From assembly GCF_019061145.1 (NCBI RefSeq), contig NZ_JAHQZS010000001.1:62001-126000 (forward strand): DNA of 64,000 bases, in the 5' to 3' direction. Positions within the stretch are counted from its first letter, which is position 1. Each line of letters begins with the position of its first letter. Shown here piece by piece: positions 7,174 through 15,937 of the stretch. Under the pieces are notes generated by a model. That model was not told where the DNA came from and ran no database searches. It saw only the letters and a list, made by a program, of their open reading frames with translations. The DNA comes from Anianabacter salinae (GTDB lineage: Bacteria; Pseudomonadota; Alphaproteobacteria; Rhodobacterales; Rhodobacteraceae). The position numbers and the translations under genes were made by a program.

Positions 7174-8079
7174 ATGACACCAAAGCACAAGACCAAGTAT
7201 AAATTAACCTGTGGAAAAGTAGGTAAGCTGTTGATTAGAATAGTAACAATTTTTAACCCTGTTTTTCCGATGATGCTGTCGATGTTGCTTGCGTCGGTGG
7301 CTACGTTGACAGCGAAAGAGCTTAGTTCTCAAATTTCCGTCCAGAATCTCATATTTCTTAGAATGTTGATTGGCTCGGCATTTCTGCTTCCTGCGGCTGT
7401 TTCGCAGGGTTCGTTAATAAATGTTAACGCTCTAATCAAGGTGAGTGTTCTTAGGGGCGTTTTTCTTCTCGGAGTCACCGCCTTGTACTTCACTGCCCTT
7501 GGGGCGACAGACGCCGCGCTTGCGGCCACACTGTTCCACACCTACCCGCTTCTGGTGTTCCTTGTCGGCAGCCTGATCTATCGCGGGGGGGTGTCGATTG
7601 TCCCGCTGGCACTTTGCGGCGTGTCCTTTGTCGGCGTCGCCCTGATCCTTGGCCCGCACGCCGCAGCGGGCGAGATCGGCGCGGTCTTTGCGCTTGCCAG
7701 CGCCGTCCTGATGTCATTCCGCATCAACCTGGAACGTCAGCTGGAATTCGACCTGAACCCGTTGCAGGTGTTGTTCTTCAGCTCGCTCGCTGCCGCTGTC
7801 ATGCTGGTTCCGTTCGTGGACTTCGGAACTCTCGTCCCCGGCACACACACCCTACTTCTGATCGTCCTGCTCAGCGCGGCGGCGACATTCAGCCAGCTGA
7901 TCGCGCTGCACCTGATGGCGCTGGGCGAATGGAAGTCGGTCACGGTCTACGCCTACGCCGAGATCCCGTTCGTGCTGATCCTGTCGCTGCTGCTGTTCCA
8001 GACCTCGATCGCGCCGATGCAGGCCATCGGCATGGTGATCGTCATGGCGGCGGGGGTGATTTTCGTGAAGGCGCGCTAG
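7174..8079 (+). CDS. EamA/DMT family exporter
   Basis: A 301-residue protein with about ten hydrophobic segments and the two internally repeated EamA halves, so a cytoplasmic-membrane drug/metabolite-type exporter or permease. A basic N-terminal stretch (MTPKHKTKYKLTCGKVGK) precedes the first segment. The first ~300 bases (7174-7480) are strikingly AT-rich with codons such as TTA, ATA and AGA, while the rest has the high-GC codon use of the neighbours, suggesting a recombination junction inside the gene. It diverges from the tandem-repeat gene and its stop overlaps by 4 bases the stop of the convergent Lrp gene. Substrate unknown. Confidence 0.85.
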   Translation: MTPKHKTKYKLTCGKVGKLLIRIVTIFNPVFPMMLSMLLASVATLTAKELSSQISVQNLIFLRMLIGSAFLLPAAVSQGSLINVNALIKVSVLRGVFLLGVTALYFTALGATDAALAATLFHTYPLLVFLVGSLIYRGGVSIVPLALCGVSFVGVALILGPHAAAGEIGAVFALASAVLMSFRINLERQLEFDLNPLQVLFFSSLAAAVMLVPFVDFGTLVPGTHTLLLIVLLSAAATFSQLIALHLMALGEWKSVTVYAYAEIPFVLILSLLLFQTSIAPMQAIGMVIVMAAGVIFVKAR

Positions 8080-8537
8080 ACCGGCAGCGCGGTCGTCTCG
8101 CGCACCGTCTTGAGCGCAAAGGACGAATGCATCTGCGCCACGCCGGGCAGGCGCGACAGATAGCGGCGGTGGATGCGCGCGAAATCCTCGGTGTCGCGCA
8201 CCGCCAGCTTGAGCAGGTAATCCGCAGTTCCCGCCATCAGGTGGCATTCCAGAACGTCCGGGATCAGCGCAATCTCGCGCTCGAAGGCGTCGAGCACCGA
8301 ATCGGCCTGTGCGCTCAGCGTGATCTCGACGAACACGATGGTCTGCCGGTCCAGCGCACGCCGGTTGAGCAGGGCAACGTAGCGGTCGATGATTCCCTCG
8401 GCCTCAAGCCGGTGGACGCGCCGGTGGCAGGCCGAGGCGGACAGATGCACCCGCTCGGCCAGATCGGCATTCGAGATGCGGCCCGAGGATTGCAGAACCG
8501 TCAGGATGCGGCGGTCCGTGTCGTCGATATCCTGCAT
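8076..8537 (-). CDS. Lrp/AsnC family transcriptional regulator
   Basis: A 153-residue protein: N-terminal helix-turn-helix (DDTDRRILTVLQSSGRIS, NADLAERVHLSASACHRRVHRLE) and a C-terminal RAM ligand-binding domain (LECHLMAGTADYLLKLAVRD). Such regulators respond to amino acids and commonly control amino-acid transport or catabolism. It is convergent with the EamA exporter, overlapping by 4 bases at the stops, and upstream of it on the same strand lies mscL across a long hairpin. Target genes cannot be told from sequence. Confidence 0.92.
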   Translation of the reverse strand: MQDIDDTDRRILTVLQSSGRISNADLAERVHLSASACHRRVHRLEAEGIIDRYVALLNRRALDRQTIVFVEITLSAQADSVLDAFEREIALIPDVLECHLMAGTADYLLKLAVRDTEDFARIHRRYLSRLPGVAQMHSSFALKTVRETTALPV

Positions 8538-8570
8538 CGCGAAAGGAATCCTTGTGCGGTGTCCAATGCG

Positions 8571-8622
8571 CGCAAGGATCGTCGATGCAGCGGCGCTTGA
8601 CCAGCGCCGCTGCGTCCTTGCG
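8571..8622 (-). terminator. Long two-part hairpin between mscL and the Lrp gene
   Basis: The inner stem is GCAGCGGCGCT (8587-8597) with AGCGCCGCTGC (8603-8613), perfect over 11 bases with a 5-base loop. An outer stem CGCAAGGA (8571-8578) with TCCTTGCG (8615-8622) adds 8 pairs. It starts immediately after the mscL stop codon and is best read as its terminator, although no U-tract follows. Confidence 0.6.
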
Positions 8623-9060
8623 TCAGGCGCGCGCCTTCAGGGCGTCGCGGATTTCTGCCAGCAACTCGACCTCGGTCGGGGGCTTCGGCGCGTCGGGGGC
8701 GGCTTCGGGCTCGACGGCCTTGGTTTCGGCCGCGTCCTTCACCCGGTTCACTGCCTTGACCAGCATGAACACGACGAAGGCGATGATGAGGAAATTGAGG
8801 ATCGCCATCAGGAACCGGCCATAGGCGAACACCGCCGCACCGGCCTCTTCGGCCGCTGCCAGCGTGGCATACTCACCGCCGTCCAGAACGAGGAAATAGT
8901 TGGTAAAGTCGATCCCGCCCATGAACAGGCCGATGATCGGGTTGATCAGGTCCGCCACCAGCGAGCTGACGATCGCCGTGAAAGCCGCGCCGATGATGAT
9001 GCCGACGGCCATGTCCATGACATTGCCGCGCGCGATGAAATTCTTGAACTCTTGAAGCAT
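8623..9060 (-). CDS. mscL: Large-conductance mechanosensitive channel
   Basis: A 145-residue protein starting [20 protein letters not shown], with TM1 at about residues 17-45 ([23 protein letters not shown]), a periplasmic loop containing the family motif NYF, TM2 at about 80-103 and a charged C-terminal helix ([17 protein letters not shown]). MscL opens under membrane tension to release solutes on osmotic downshock, which fits an organism that also makes ectoine. Full length for the family. Confidence 0.96.
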   Translation of the reverse strand: MLQEFKNFIARGNVMDMAVGIIIGAAFTAIVSSLVADLINPIIGLFMGGIDFTNYFLVLDGGEYATLAAAEEAGAAVFAYGRFLMAILNFLIIAFVVFMLVKAVNRVKDAAETKAVEPEAAPDAPKPPTEVELLAEIRDALKARA

Positions 9061-9147
9061 GTGTCCCCACTTTTCCGGTCATGCGCCCCTGTGCCGGACG
9101 CTACGGCAACCGATAGCGAAACCGGAGCCGAAGAAAAGCCCTTTTGA

Positions 9148-9600
9148 TCAAGCGGGCGGAAGGGTTCCGTGAAGCACGTAGCGGAGAATCTGCGCCACCT
9201 GTTCGGGGCGCTCTGCTACGGCCAGGGCAGCGGCGTTGACCTCTTTCAGCGCGTGGGCATGCTCGGGCCCGTGCAGCACGATCAGCGATTTGCCCAGCGC
9301 GGCCGCCTGACCGGCATCGAAGGCCGCGTTCCACTGCTTGTACTTTTCGCCGAACCGGACGACGACGATATCGGCATCGGCGATGCCCTTGCGGGTGCGG
9401 ATCGCATTCAGGCGCGCGCCCTTGTGGTCATGCCAGATCTTGTCGGGCTCGTCCCCAAGGATCGCCACGCCGCAGCCGTCGCTTGCGGCGTGGTCGGTGA
9501 CGGGGCCAGAGAAGACCACGTCAAGATCCCCTGCGGCGCTGGTAATCTGCTCGCGCCAGTCGGTGTGGATCTCTCCGGACAGGTAGACGGACAGGGTCAT
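9148..9600 (-). CDS. YtoQ family protein
   Basis: A 150-residue soluble protein with MTLSVYLSGEIHTDWR at the N-terminus, FSGPVTDHAASD, and VVVRFGEKYKQWNAAFDAGQA, which together are characteristic of YtoQ, a family related in fold to nucleoside 2-deoxyribosyltransferases. The biochemical function is not established. It follows pheT on the same strand with a 28-base gap, so it may be its operon partner. Confidence 0.88.
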   Translation of the reverse strand: MTLSVYLSGEIHTDWREQITSAAGDLDVVFSGPVTDHAASDGCGVAILGDEPDKIWHDHKGARLNAIRTRKGIADADIVVVRFGEKYKQWNAAFDAGQAAALGKSLIVLHGPEHAHALKEVNAAALAVAERPEQVAQILRYVLHGTLPPA

Positions 9601-9628
9601 GCGTTCCTCCTTGGCGTTGGCCGCGGGC

Positions 9629-12031
9629 TCAGCCGCGCAATGTGCCGCCGGTCGCTTTCGTCACCTTCTCGACGATCTTCTTGCCGACCGCGTCGATTTC
9701 CTCGTCGGTCAGGGTCTTGTCGGTGGGCTGCAGCCGCACGGCGATGGCCAGCGACTTCCTGCCCTCGCCAAGCGATCCGCCGATGAACTCGTCGAACACG
9801 CGCACATCCTCGATCAGCGCCTTGTCGGCCCCGGCGGCGGCGTTGACCAGCGCCAGCGCCTCGACCTGGGCATCGACGACGAAGGCAAAGTCACGCTCGA
9901 CCGCCTGCAGGCTGGAGGCGCCCAGGGCGCCGCGCGTCGCGGTCTTGGCCCGTGCGTCGGGGATTTCGTCCAGCGCGACGGTGAAGGCGACGGCGGGGCC
10001 TTTCACGTCCATCGCGGACAGGACCTTGGGGTGAATCTCGCCGAAGATTGCCAGCACCTTCTTGGGTCCAAGGCACACCATGCCGTGCCGTCCGGGGTGC
10101 CACTGGTCGCCCGCGCCGCGCAGGATCTGCGCCTTGGCGGGGGCCCCGGCAGAGGCCAGAACGGCCTCGGCATCGGCCTTGGCATCATAGACATCCACCG
10201 GGCGGCGCGTGCCGTGCAGATCCTTGGGTCCGCTGTGGCCGACCAGAAGCCCCGCGATCATCATGCGCTGCTCGCCGGGTTCGCCGCCCGAAAAGGCGGG
10301 GCCGACCTCGAACAGCGCCAGATCGGCAAAGCCGCGTGCCTGGTTGCGGGCGGCGGCCTGCAATAGCCCCGGGAGAAGCGACGGGCGCATGTGGCTCATC
10401 TCGGACGAGATCGGGTTGTCCAGCATCGTCGCTTCGGTGCCGCCGCCGAACAGGGCCGCCGATGCGGCGTCGATGAAGGAATAGGTGACGCATTCGTTGT
10501 AACCAAGCGACGCCGCCGTGCGGCGTGCGATCTGCTCGCGCCGCTGGATCGGAGTCAGGATCGGCTTGGGCACGCCGACGCTGGCGCGGGGCAGGGGACG
10601 CCCCTGCAGCTTGGTCAGCGACGCGATGCGCGCGACCTCTTCCACAAGATCGGCCTCGCCCAGAACATCGGGGCGCCAGCTTGGCGGCGTGGCCATGTCG
10701 CCGTCGAGCGTGAACCCCAGCGCGGTCAGCGTCGCGCGCTGCGTGCCGGCGGGAATGTCCATGCCCACCAGCGACTGCACCCGGTCGGTGTCCAGCCGGT
10801 AGGCGCGGGCGACGTCCGGCACCGCACCGTCCATCACCACATCAGAGGCCTCGCCGCCGCACAGATCGAGGATCATGCGCGTCGCCGCCTCGAGCCCCGG
10901 CAGGGTCAGGGCCGGATCGACACCCCGCTCGAACCGGTATCGGGCGTCCGAATTCACCTTGAGCCGCCGCCCGGTGGTGGCGATCGTGATCGGGTCCCAA
11001 TAGGCGGATTCGAGGAAGACGTTGACCGTTTCCTCGGTGCAGCCCGAATGCTGCCCCCCCATGATCCCGGCGATGGATTCAGGGCCATTGTCGTCAGAGA
11101 TCACCATCATGCCCGGCGCGAATTCATACGCCCGCTCGTCCAGCGCCTCGATGCGCTCGCCGCCCTTTGCGGAATGGATGCGCAGGTCGCCCGCCACCTT
11201 GTCGGCGTCAAAGACGTGCAGGGGGCGGTTCTGGTCGTAGGTGAAGAAATTGGTGATATCGACAAGGGCCGAGATCGGGCGCAGGCCGATGGCTTTCAGC
11301 CGCTTCTGCAGCCAGTCGGGGCTTTGCCCGTTTGTCACGCCGCGAATGACGCGGCCCGCGAACAGAGGGCAGCCCTTGGCCTTCACGTCCTCGTCGATGG
11401 ACACGCCGATGGGGCTGGGGCCATTGCCGGGCACAGGTTCGGCAGTCCAGGCCTTCAGCGTGCCAAGACCGCGCGCCGCCAGATCGCGCGCGACGCCGCG
11501 CACGCCAAGTGCGTCGGGGCGGTTCGGCGTGATGGCGATGTCGAACACGGGGTCGATCTTGTCGGGCGCGTTCTCGGCCAGCCAATCGGCGAAAGCCGTG
11601 CCGACGGACGGCTCGCCCGGCAACTCGATGATGCCGTCGTGTTCGTCCGACAGCTCCATCTCGCGTTCCGAGCACATCATGCCGTGGCTCTCGACGCCGC
11701 GGATCTTGCCGACGCTGATCGTCGTGTCGAGACCGGGGATATACATGCCCGGCTTGGCGACGACGACGCGGATTCCCGCGCGCGCGTTCGGCGCGCCGCA
11801 GATGATCTGGCTGACCCCGTCATCCGTCTCGACCTGGCAGACCCGCAGACGGTCGGCGTCGGGGTGCTTTTCCGCGGACTGGACAAAGCCCACCGTGAAC
11901 CCCGCCAGCCGCGCAGCCGGATCGACGATCTCCTCGATCTCCAGCCCCAGGTCGGTCAGCGCCTCGCCGATCTCGGCGACGCTGGCCGTGGTGTCGAGAT
12001 GGTCCTTAAGCCAGGACAGGGTGAATTTCAT
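9629..12031 (-). CDS. pheT: Phenylalanyl-tRNA synthetase beta subunit
   Basis: An 800-residue protein with the expected domain order: N-terminal EMAP/tRNA-binding domain (IEEIVDPAARLAGFTVGFVQSAEKHPDADRL is the start of it), B3/B4 editing domain, B5 domain, class II core-like domain (NECVTYSFIDAASAALFGG) and C-terminal ferredoxin-fold anticodon-binding domain (AVERDFAFVVDAQVEALALV). It pairs with PheS to charge tRNA-Phe. It lies about 1 kb downstream of pheS on the same strand, with two small genes between, rather than directly adjoining it. Confidence 0.97.
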   Translation of the reverse strand: MKFTLSWLKDHLDTTASVAEIGEALTDLGLEIEEIVDPAARLAGFTVGFVQSAEKHPDADRLRVCQVETDDGVSQIICGAPNARAGIRVVVAKPGMYIPGLDTTISVGKIRGVESHGMMCSEREMELSDEHDGIIELPGEPSVGTAFADWLAENAPDKIDPVFDIAITPNRPDALGVRGVARDLAARGLGTLKAWTAEPVPGNGPSPIGVSIDEDVKAKGCPLFAGRVIRGVTNGQSPDWLQKRLKAIGLRPISALVDITNFFTYDQNRPLHVFDADKVAGDLRIHSAKGGERIEALDERAYEFAPGMMVISDDNGPESIAGIMGGQHSGCTEETVNVFLESAYWDPITIATTGRRLKVNSDARYRFERGVDPALTLPGLEAATRMILDLCGGEASDVVMDGAVPDVARAYRLDTDRVQSLVGMDIPAGTQRATLTALGFTLDGDMATPPSWRPDVLGEADLVEEVARIASLTKLQGRPLPRASVGVPKPILTPIQRREQIARRTAASLGYNECVTYSFIDAASAALFGGGTEATMLDNPISSEMSHMRPSLLPGLLQAAARNQARGFADLALFEVGPAFSGGEPGEQRMMIAGLLVGHSGPKDLHGTRRPVDVYDAKADAEAVLASAGAPAKAQILRGAGDQWHPGRHGMVCLGPKKVLAIFGEIHPKVLSAMDVKGPAVAFTVALDEIPDARAKTATRGALGASSLQAVERDFAFVVDAQVEALALVNAAAGADKALIEDVRVFDEFIGGSLGEGRKSLAIAVRLQPTDKTLTDEEIDAVGKKIVEKVTKATGGTLRG

Positions 12032-12156
12032 GGCCGTGCCTCAGTCAGGGGGGATTGTCCCCGAATTTCATTCAAACTCGAACGATTGCGGTCATTATGT
12101 CGCCCAAATGAACGGCTAACCCTGCGGAAACGAGCAGTCCGCAAGGAACAACCGAT

Positions 12157-12390
12157 ATGGGCGAAACACATCCGCTTCTTCGCATCGTCGCCGCGCTGGT
12201 GCTGATCGCGTGCAGCATCCTCTACCTCGCCGACGGCGATCTGCGTCAGGGTGCCCCGCGCCTGTTCGCGGCCAGCGGCATGGGCGGTGCCGCCTGCCAG
12301 ACGAATGCGCTGCTGATCTCGACGCGCTGCAAAAGCCAGACCGGCCGCAACGTGAACGGTGCGGTCTTTGTCAGCGCGACGTATCGCTAG
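12157..12390 (+). CDS. Small hypothetical membrane-anchored or exported protein
   Basis: A 77-residue ORF with an N-terminal hydrophobic segment (LLRIVAALVLIACSILYLA) and a small polar C-terminal part with two cysteines (GGAACQTNA, STRCKSQTG). AAGGAA lies 8 bases before the ATG. It sits alone on the plus strand between pheT and a minus-strand exported protein. I do not recognise a family; the ribosome site, TM segment and codon use make it likely to be a real gene. Confidence 0.55.
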   Translation: MGETHPLLRIVAALVLIACSILYLADGDLRQGAPRLFAASGMGGAACQTNALLISTRCKSQTGRNVNGAVFVSATYR

Positions 12391-12456
12391 GGTATTTGTG
12401 CGCCCCTGGTCCATGCCGGGGCGTCCTTAGCGCAGACCGGTGCCGGGGGGAAGGTG

Positions 12457-12843
12457 TCAGTCGGTGCAGGCGTAGGTCGCCTCGATGGTGCCCGATAGCT
12501 CTGGCAGGTGGTGCGTCATCAGCATCGTCATGATGCGGCCCTGCTGGTTCAGGTCGATCTCGAAGCCCGCGTTGTCGAACAGCCCCCCGACCGGCCCCCA
12601 GAACCCCTGGCCGGTGGCGACCGAGGCGTCGCCGTCCACCCACACCAGTTCCGCCGTCCAGCCGTTGTTCGCCTCGACGAAATACTTCTGGATCTCGGGG
12701 TTGTCTGCGATCAGCAGGCGGCATTCGAAGCAGTCGCCCGCATTCGATGTCAGTTGCACATAGTTGCCGCACAGCCCGAACGGCTGGGACTGCGCCGCGC
12801 CCGATACCGCGATGAGCGCGGCGATGGCGAAGAATCTGGTCAT
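12457..12843 (-). CDS. Hypothetical exported protein
   Basis: A 128-residue protein with a clear signal peptide (MTRFFAIAALIAVSGAAQSQ). The mature part has four cysteines (GLCGNYV, GDCFECRL, TYACTD) that could form disulfides, and the segments YFVEANNGWTAELVWVDG and GRIMTMLMTHHLPELSGT. Start 12843 gives a canonical signal peptide; the open frame runs further upstream without one. Between pheS and pheT on the same strand. No known family recognised. Confidence 0.65.
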   Translation of the reverse strand: MTRFFAIAALIAVSGAAQSQPFGLCGNYVQLTSNAGDCFECRLLIADNPEIQKYFVEANNGWTAELVWVDGDASVATGQGFWGPVGGLFDNAGFEIDLNQQGRIMTMLMTHHLPELSGTIEATYACTD

Positions 12844-12928
12844 GCGGAAATTCCCTTGCGAACAATCGCGCAAAGCGTCCGCCGAGGGGCGCGCGGCTGT
12901 CAAGGACATCGAAGGGGTCTGGCGGGGA

Positions 12929-13016
12929 GGCGGGATAAATCCCGCCCTACGGGCGTGCTTTTCGGGATGGCGGGGTCAATCCAGCGCTGCAGGCGTAGGG
13001 CGGGACTTGTCCCGCC
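12929..13016. repeat. REP-like inverted pair of palindromes
   Basis: A 22-base palindromic unit at 12929-12950 (GGCGGGATAAATCCCGCC plus CTAC) recurs in inverted orientation at 12995-13016 with two changes. Each unit can fold by itself (GGCGGGA with TCCCGCC) and the two can pair with each other. This is the arrangement of bacterial REP/BIME elements, located just 3' of pheS. Confidence 0.75.
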
Positions 13017-13029
13017 GCCACCGGAATAT

Positions 13030-14103
13030 CTACCGGCTCAGCCCGCCGCGCATCGTCGGCACGTCGAGCGATGCAAAGCCGTAGTGCCGCAACCAGCGCA
13101 GGTCGCTGTCGAAGAACGCGCGCAGGTCGGGTATGCCGTACTTCAGCATCGCCAGCCGGTCGATCCCGATGCCAAAGGCAAAACCCTGGTAGACCGACGG
13201 ATCGACGCCAGCGGCCTGCAACACTTTGGGATGCACCATGCCGGACCCCAGGATCTCCATCCAGTCGTCGCCCTCGCCGACCTTCAACGTGCCGTCCACC
13301 CAGGAACAGCGTAGGTCGACCTCTGCCGAAGGTTCGGTGAACGGGAAATGCGACGCGCGGAACCGCAGCTCAACCTCGTCTACCTCGAAGAAGGCGCGGC
13401 AGAATTCCTCGAGGCACCATTTCAGGTTCGCCATCGAGATGTCGGTGTCGATCGCCAGACCCTCGATCTGGTGGAACATCGGCGTGTGCGTCTGGTCGTA
13501 GTCCGACCGATAGACACGCCCCGGCGCGATCACCCGGATTGGCGCGCCCTGCTTTTCCATCGCGCGGATCTGCACCGGCGAGGTGTGGGTGCGCAAGACG
13601 TGCGGCGGGCGGTCGTCACCTTCGGCGCGGTGCATGTAGAAGGTGTCGAATTCCTGCCGGGCCGGATGCTCGGGCGCGATGTTGAGCGCGTCGAAGTTGT
13701 ACCAGTCGCTTTCCACCTGCGGCCCTTCGGCCACGGCAAAGCCCATATCGGCGAAGATCGTCGTGACCTCTTCCGTCACCTGGCTGACCGGGTGAATGGT
13801 GCCCATGCGGCGCGGGCGGGCAGGCAGCGTGACGTCAAGCCACTCGCCCCGCAGGCGTTCGTTCAGCGCGGCATCCCCCAGCGCGGATTTCTTGGCGGCG
13901 AGCGCCGAGTTGATCTCGTCCTTGAGCGCATTCAGCGCGGGGCCGGCGGTCTGCCGTTCCTCGGGCGACATTTTGCCCAGCTCGCGCATCTTCAGGCTGA
14001 TCTCGCCTTTCTTGCCGACCGCTGCCAAGCGCAGGTCCTCCAGCGCGGCCTCGCTGCCCGCTGCGTCGATTGCGGCAAGATACTTTCGTTTCAGATCGTC
14101 CAT
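13030..14103 (-). CDS. pheS: Phenylalanyl-tRNA synthetase alpha subunit
   Basis: A 357-residue class II synthetase subunit. It has the N-terminal coiled coil ([32 protein letters not shown]), then [19 protein letters not shown] and the class II motifs ([36 protein letters not shown]). Start MDDLKRK at 14103 is preferred over an in-frame extension to 14160. Catalytic partner of PheT; the pair is split by a REP element and two small genes. Confidence 0.97.
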   Translation of the reverse strand: MDDLKRKYLAAIDAAGSEAALEDLRLAAVGKKGEISLKMRELGKMSPEERQTAGPALNALKDEINSALAAKKSALGDAALNERLRGEWLDVTLPARPRRMGTIHPVSQVTEEVTTIFADMGFAVAEGPQVESDWYNFDALNIAPEHPARQEFDTFYMHRAEGDDRPPHVLRTHTSPVQIRAMEKQGAPIRVIAPGRVYRSDYDQTHTPMFHQIEGLAIDTDISMANLKWCLEEFCRAFFEVDEVELRFRASHFPFTEPSAEVDLRCSWVDGTLKVGEGDDWMEILGSGMVHPKVLQAAGVDPSVYQGFAFGIGIDRLAMLKYGIPDLRAFFDSDLRWLRHYGFASLDVPTMRGGLSR

Positions 14104-14167
14104 GAAACGCCCCTTCGCGCTGGTCGCGGGACTGCTAGCGAGCGGCGGGGCCGATTGCAAGCCGGGC

Positions 14168-14845
14168 TCAGCCTCCCGCGCCCACCGTCCGCGCCAGAAG
14201 CTGCCCCAGCACCTCGGAGCCGCGCAGGGACGGATGGATCAGGTCGTCGTCATAGAGCGCACGCGCGCCGCCGAACGGATCGCGGGTCAGCACATGCGTC
14301 ACGCGCGGATCGGCGGCGGCCAGACGGGCAAAACGGCGGTCGAGTTCCGCCACCTCATCCGAGCATTTCGCAAAGGCACCACCGCCGCCCTGCGCCGGGC
14401 CGTAGTAGCCCATGATGAGGATATTCCGCCCGCCTGCCGCCTTCATCTGCTGGACAAGCCCGGGCCACAGCCCGCCGCTGCCATCGACCGAGATCAGCCT
14501 GTCGATCTCGGCATCGCAGCGCGAACAGTTGCAGATGCGGTTGAGATCGTTCGCGCCGCCGTTGGCGATGATCCAATCCCAGCTCCCGCGCCGAAGCTGC
14601 CCGCCGATGGTGCCCGGAAACAGCGATCCCTCGCGCGTCAGCCCCTGACCAGGGACAGATGCGTTCAGCACCGTGCGCCCGGTCGCCCGCGCTACGACAT
14701 CCGGGATCGACGCGCTTTTGTCGCGGTTCCACGCCATCACGGAATCGCCGATGGCAAGGACTGATGGCTGGCCGCCCCCCGTGGTGCGCGCACAGGAGAC
14801 GAGCGCCGTCAGAACAAGGGCAATCATGAGGATCAGGCGGGGCAT
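14168..14845 (-). CDS. SGNH/GDSL-type lipoprotein hydrolase
   Basis: A 225-residue protein with a lipoprotein signal peptide ([18 protein letters not shown], acylated Cys18) and an SGNH hydrolase fold: block [10 protein letters not shown] (Ser35), block III-like [10 protein letters not shown], and block V DDDLIHPS with the catalytic Asp/His. It should be an envelope-anchored esterase or deacetylase of unknown substrate. Two cysteines in RICNCSRC-like sequence may form a disulfide or bind metal. It lies between rplT and pheS on the same strand. Confidence 0.82.
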   Translation of the reverse strand: MPRLILMIALVLTALVSCARTTGGGQPSVLAIGDSVMAWNRDKSASIPDVVARATGRTVLNASVPGQGLTREGSLFPGTIGGQLRRGSWDWIIANGGANDLNRICNCSRCDAEIDRLISVDGSGGLWPGLVQQMKAAGGRNILIMGYYGPAQGGGGAFAKCSDEVAELDRRFARLAAADPRVTHVLTRDPFGGARALYDDDLIHPSLRGSEVLGQLLARTVGAGG

Positions 14846-14946
14846 GGGGCGGCCTTTCAGGGGAACAAGCTGCCAGAAAGGTAGGCGGCGGCGCGTTGCC
14901 TGCAAGCATGGTCATGCCGCGTCCTTGCAGCGAACCCGAACGCAAA

Positions 14947-14972
14947 GGGCCGCGTCCTTTCGAACGCGGCCC
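14947..14972 (-). terminator. Terminator after rplT
   Basis: GGGCCGCGT (14947-14955) and ACGCGGCCC (14964-14972) form a perfect 9-bp stem with an 8-base loop; read on the minus strand it is followed by TTTGCGTT. It lies 24 bases past the rplT stop and separates the ribosomal operon from the SGNH gene. Confidence 0.8.
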
Positions 14973-14996
14973 CTGACGTGAGATAGAAAAGAGCGA

Positions 14997-15365
14997 TCAG
15001 GCGGCGGGAAGTGCGGCCTTGGCGCGATCGACGATCGCGTTGAACGCTGCAGGCTCGTGCACGGCAAGATCGGCGAGAACCTTGCGGTCCACCTCGATCC
15101 CGGCCAGCGACAGGCCGTTGATAAAGCGCGAATACGTCAGCGCCTCGTCATGGGCGCGGACGGCCGCGTTGATCCGCTGAATCCACAGCGCGCGGAAATT
15201 CCGCTTGCGAACCTTGCGGTCGCGGGTTGCGTACTGGTTCGCCTTGTCGACCGCCTGGGTGGCGGTGCGGAAGTTCCGGCTGCGCGAGCTGTAATAGCCT
15301 TTGGCGGCCTTCAGAACCTTCTTGTGGCGGGCGTGGGTGGTCGTTCCACCTTTGACACGGGACAT
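14997..15365 (-). CDS. rplT: 50S ribosomal protein L20
   Basis: A 122-residue basic protein with the full L20 sequence ([25 protein letters not shown], then [40 protein letters not shown]). L20 is an early assembly protein that binds 23S rRNA. It is 12 bases downstream of rpmI, forming the standard rpmI-rplT operon. Confidence 0.98.
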   Translation of the reverse strand: MSRVKGGTTTHARHKKVLKAAKGYYSSRSRNFRTATQAVDKANQYATRDRKVRKRNFRALWIQRINAAVRAHDEALTYSRFINGLSLAGIEVDRKVLADLAVHEPAAFNAIVDRAKAALPAA

Positions 15366-15377
15366 ATCAGGCTCTCC

Positions 15378-15578
15378 TTAGCGGTCGTAGGGCATGTAGG
15401 ATTTGGCGATCTTCTGATCGGGCTCGCTCAGCACAGCTGTGCCGCGTGCGTCGCGGATGAATTTCTTCGTCCGCTTGATCATGCCGTGCCGCTTGCCTGC
15501 CTGACCGGCCATGATTTTGCCGGTCCCGGTCACTTTGAAGCGCTTCTTCGCGCTCGACTTGGTCTTCATCTTGGGCAT
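15378..15578 (-). CDS. rpmI: 50S ribosomal protein L35
   Basis: A 66-residue protein, [20 protein letters not shown] at the N-terminus and [17 protein letters not shown] in the middle, matching L35 throughout. The start at 15578 follows AAGGAG by 6 bases; an upstream in-frame Met at 15620 lacks support. First gene of the rpmI-rplT operon. Confidence 0.97.
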   Translation of the reverse strand: MPKMKTKSSAKKRFKVTGTGKIMAGQAGKRHGMIKRTKKFIRDARGTAVLSEPDQKIAKSYMPYDR

Positions 15579-15694
15579 TTCCGTCTCCTTCGGATGAGCG
15601 GTTGTCGCGCGACTCGGCATGCCACATAGGCCGGACGCGCACCTGAGCGCGGGCGTATACGACGCCCCAACACGTCTGGCAACCCCTGCCGGGA

Positions 15695-15922
15695 CTACCG
15701 GATCAGATAGGCCAGGACCCGGACAAAGGCGTGCGGAACCTCGCGCAGGTCATACTGGGCCGGGCGCTGGCTGTGCGTGAAGAAAATCAGGCTGGCGCCA
15801 ACGATCATCACGAACAGCGACGCCCTGGGCGAGCGTCGCTCTGCAAGCGCGCCGAAGAACGACGGCATCGCGAGACCGCACAGGATCACCCCGATGACGA
15901 TGTAGACATCGTAGTTGCTCAT
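15695..15922 (-). CDS. Small two-TM membrane protein, conserved in roseobacters
   Basis: A 75-residue protein with two hydrophobic segments ([21 protein letters not shown] and [18 protein letters not shown]) joined by a short basic loop and a C-terminal amphipathic tail ([14 protein letters not shown]). It lies 15 bases downstream of pyk on the same strand and is probably cotranscribed. The layout resembles small conserved hypothetical proteins of Rhodobacterales; function unknown. Confidence 0.7.
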   Translation of the reverse strand: MSNYDVYIVIGVILCGLAMPSFFGALAERRSPRASLFVMIVGASLIFFTHSQRPAQYDLREVPHAFVRVLAYLIR

Positions 15923-15937
15923 CGGGACGAGCCTAGG

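Noticed and set aside
6371-7202. Long open frames on the plus strand across the repeat region (several hundred bases, repetitive proteins rich in Arg/Cys/Ser or Gly/His/Val).
   Set aside because: They are by-products of the 66-bp period, which keeps all frames open. Only the minus-strand frame has a ribosome site, a leader and substitutions concentrated at third codon positions.
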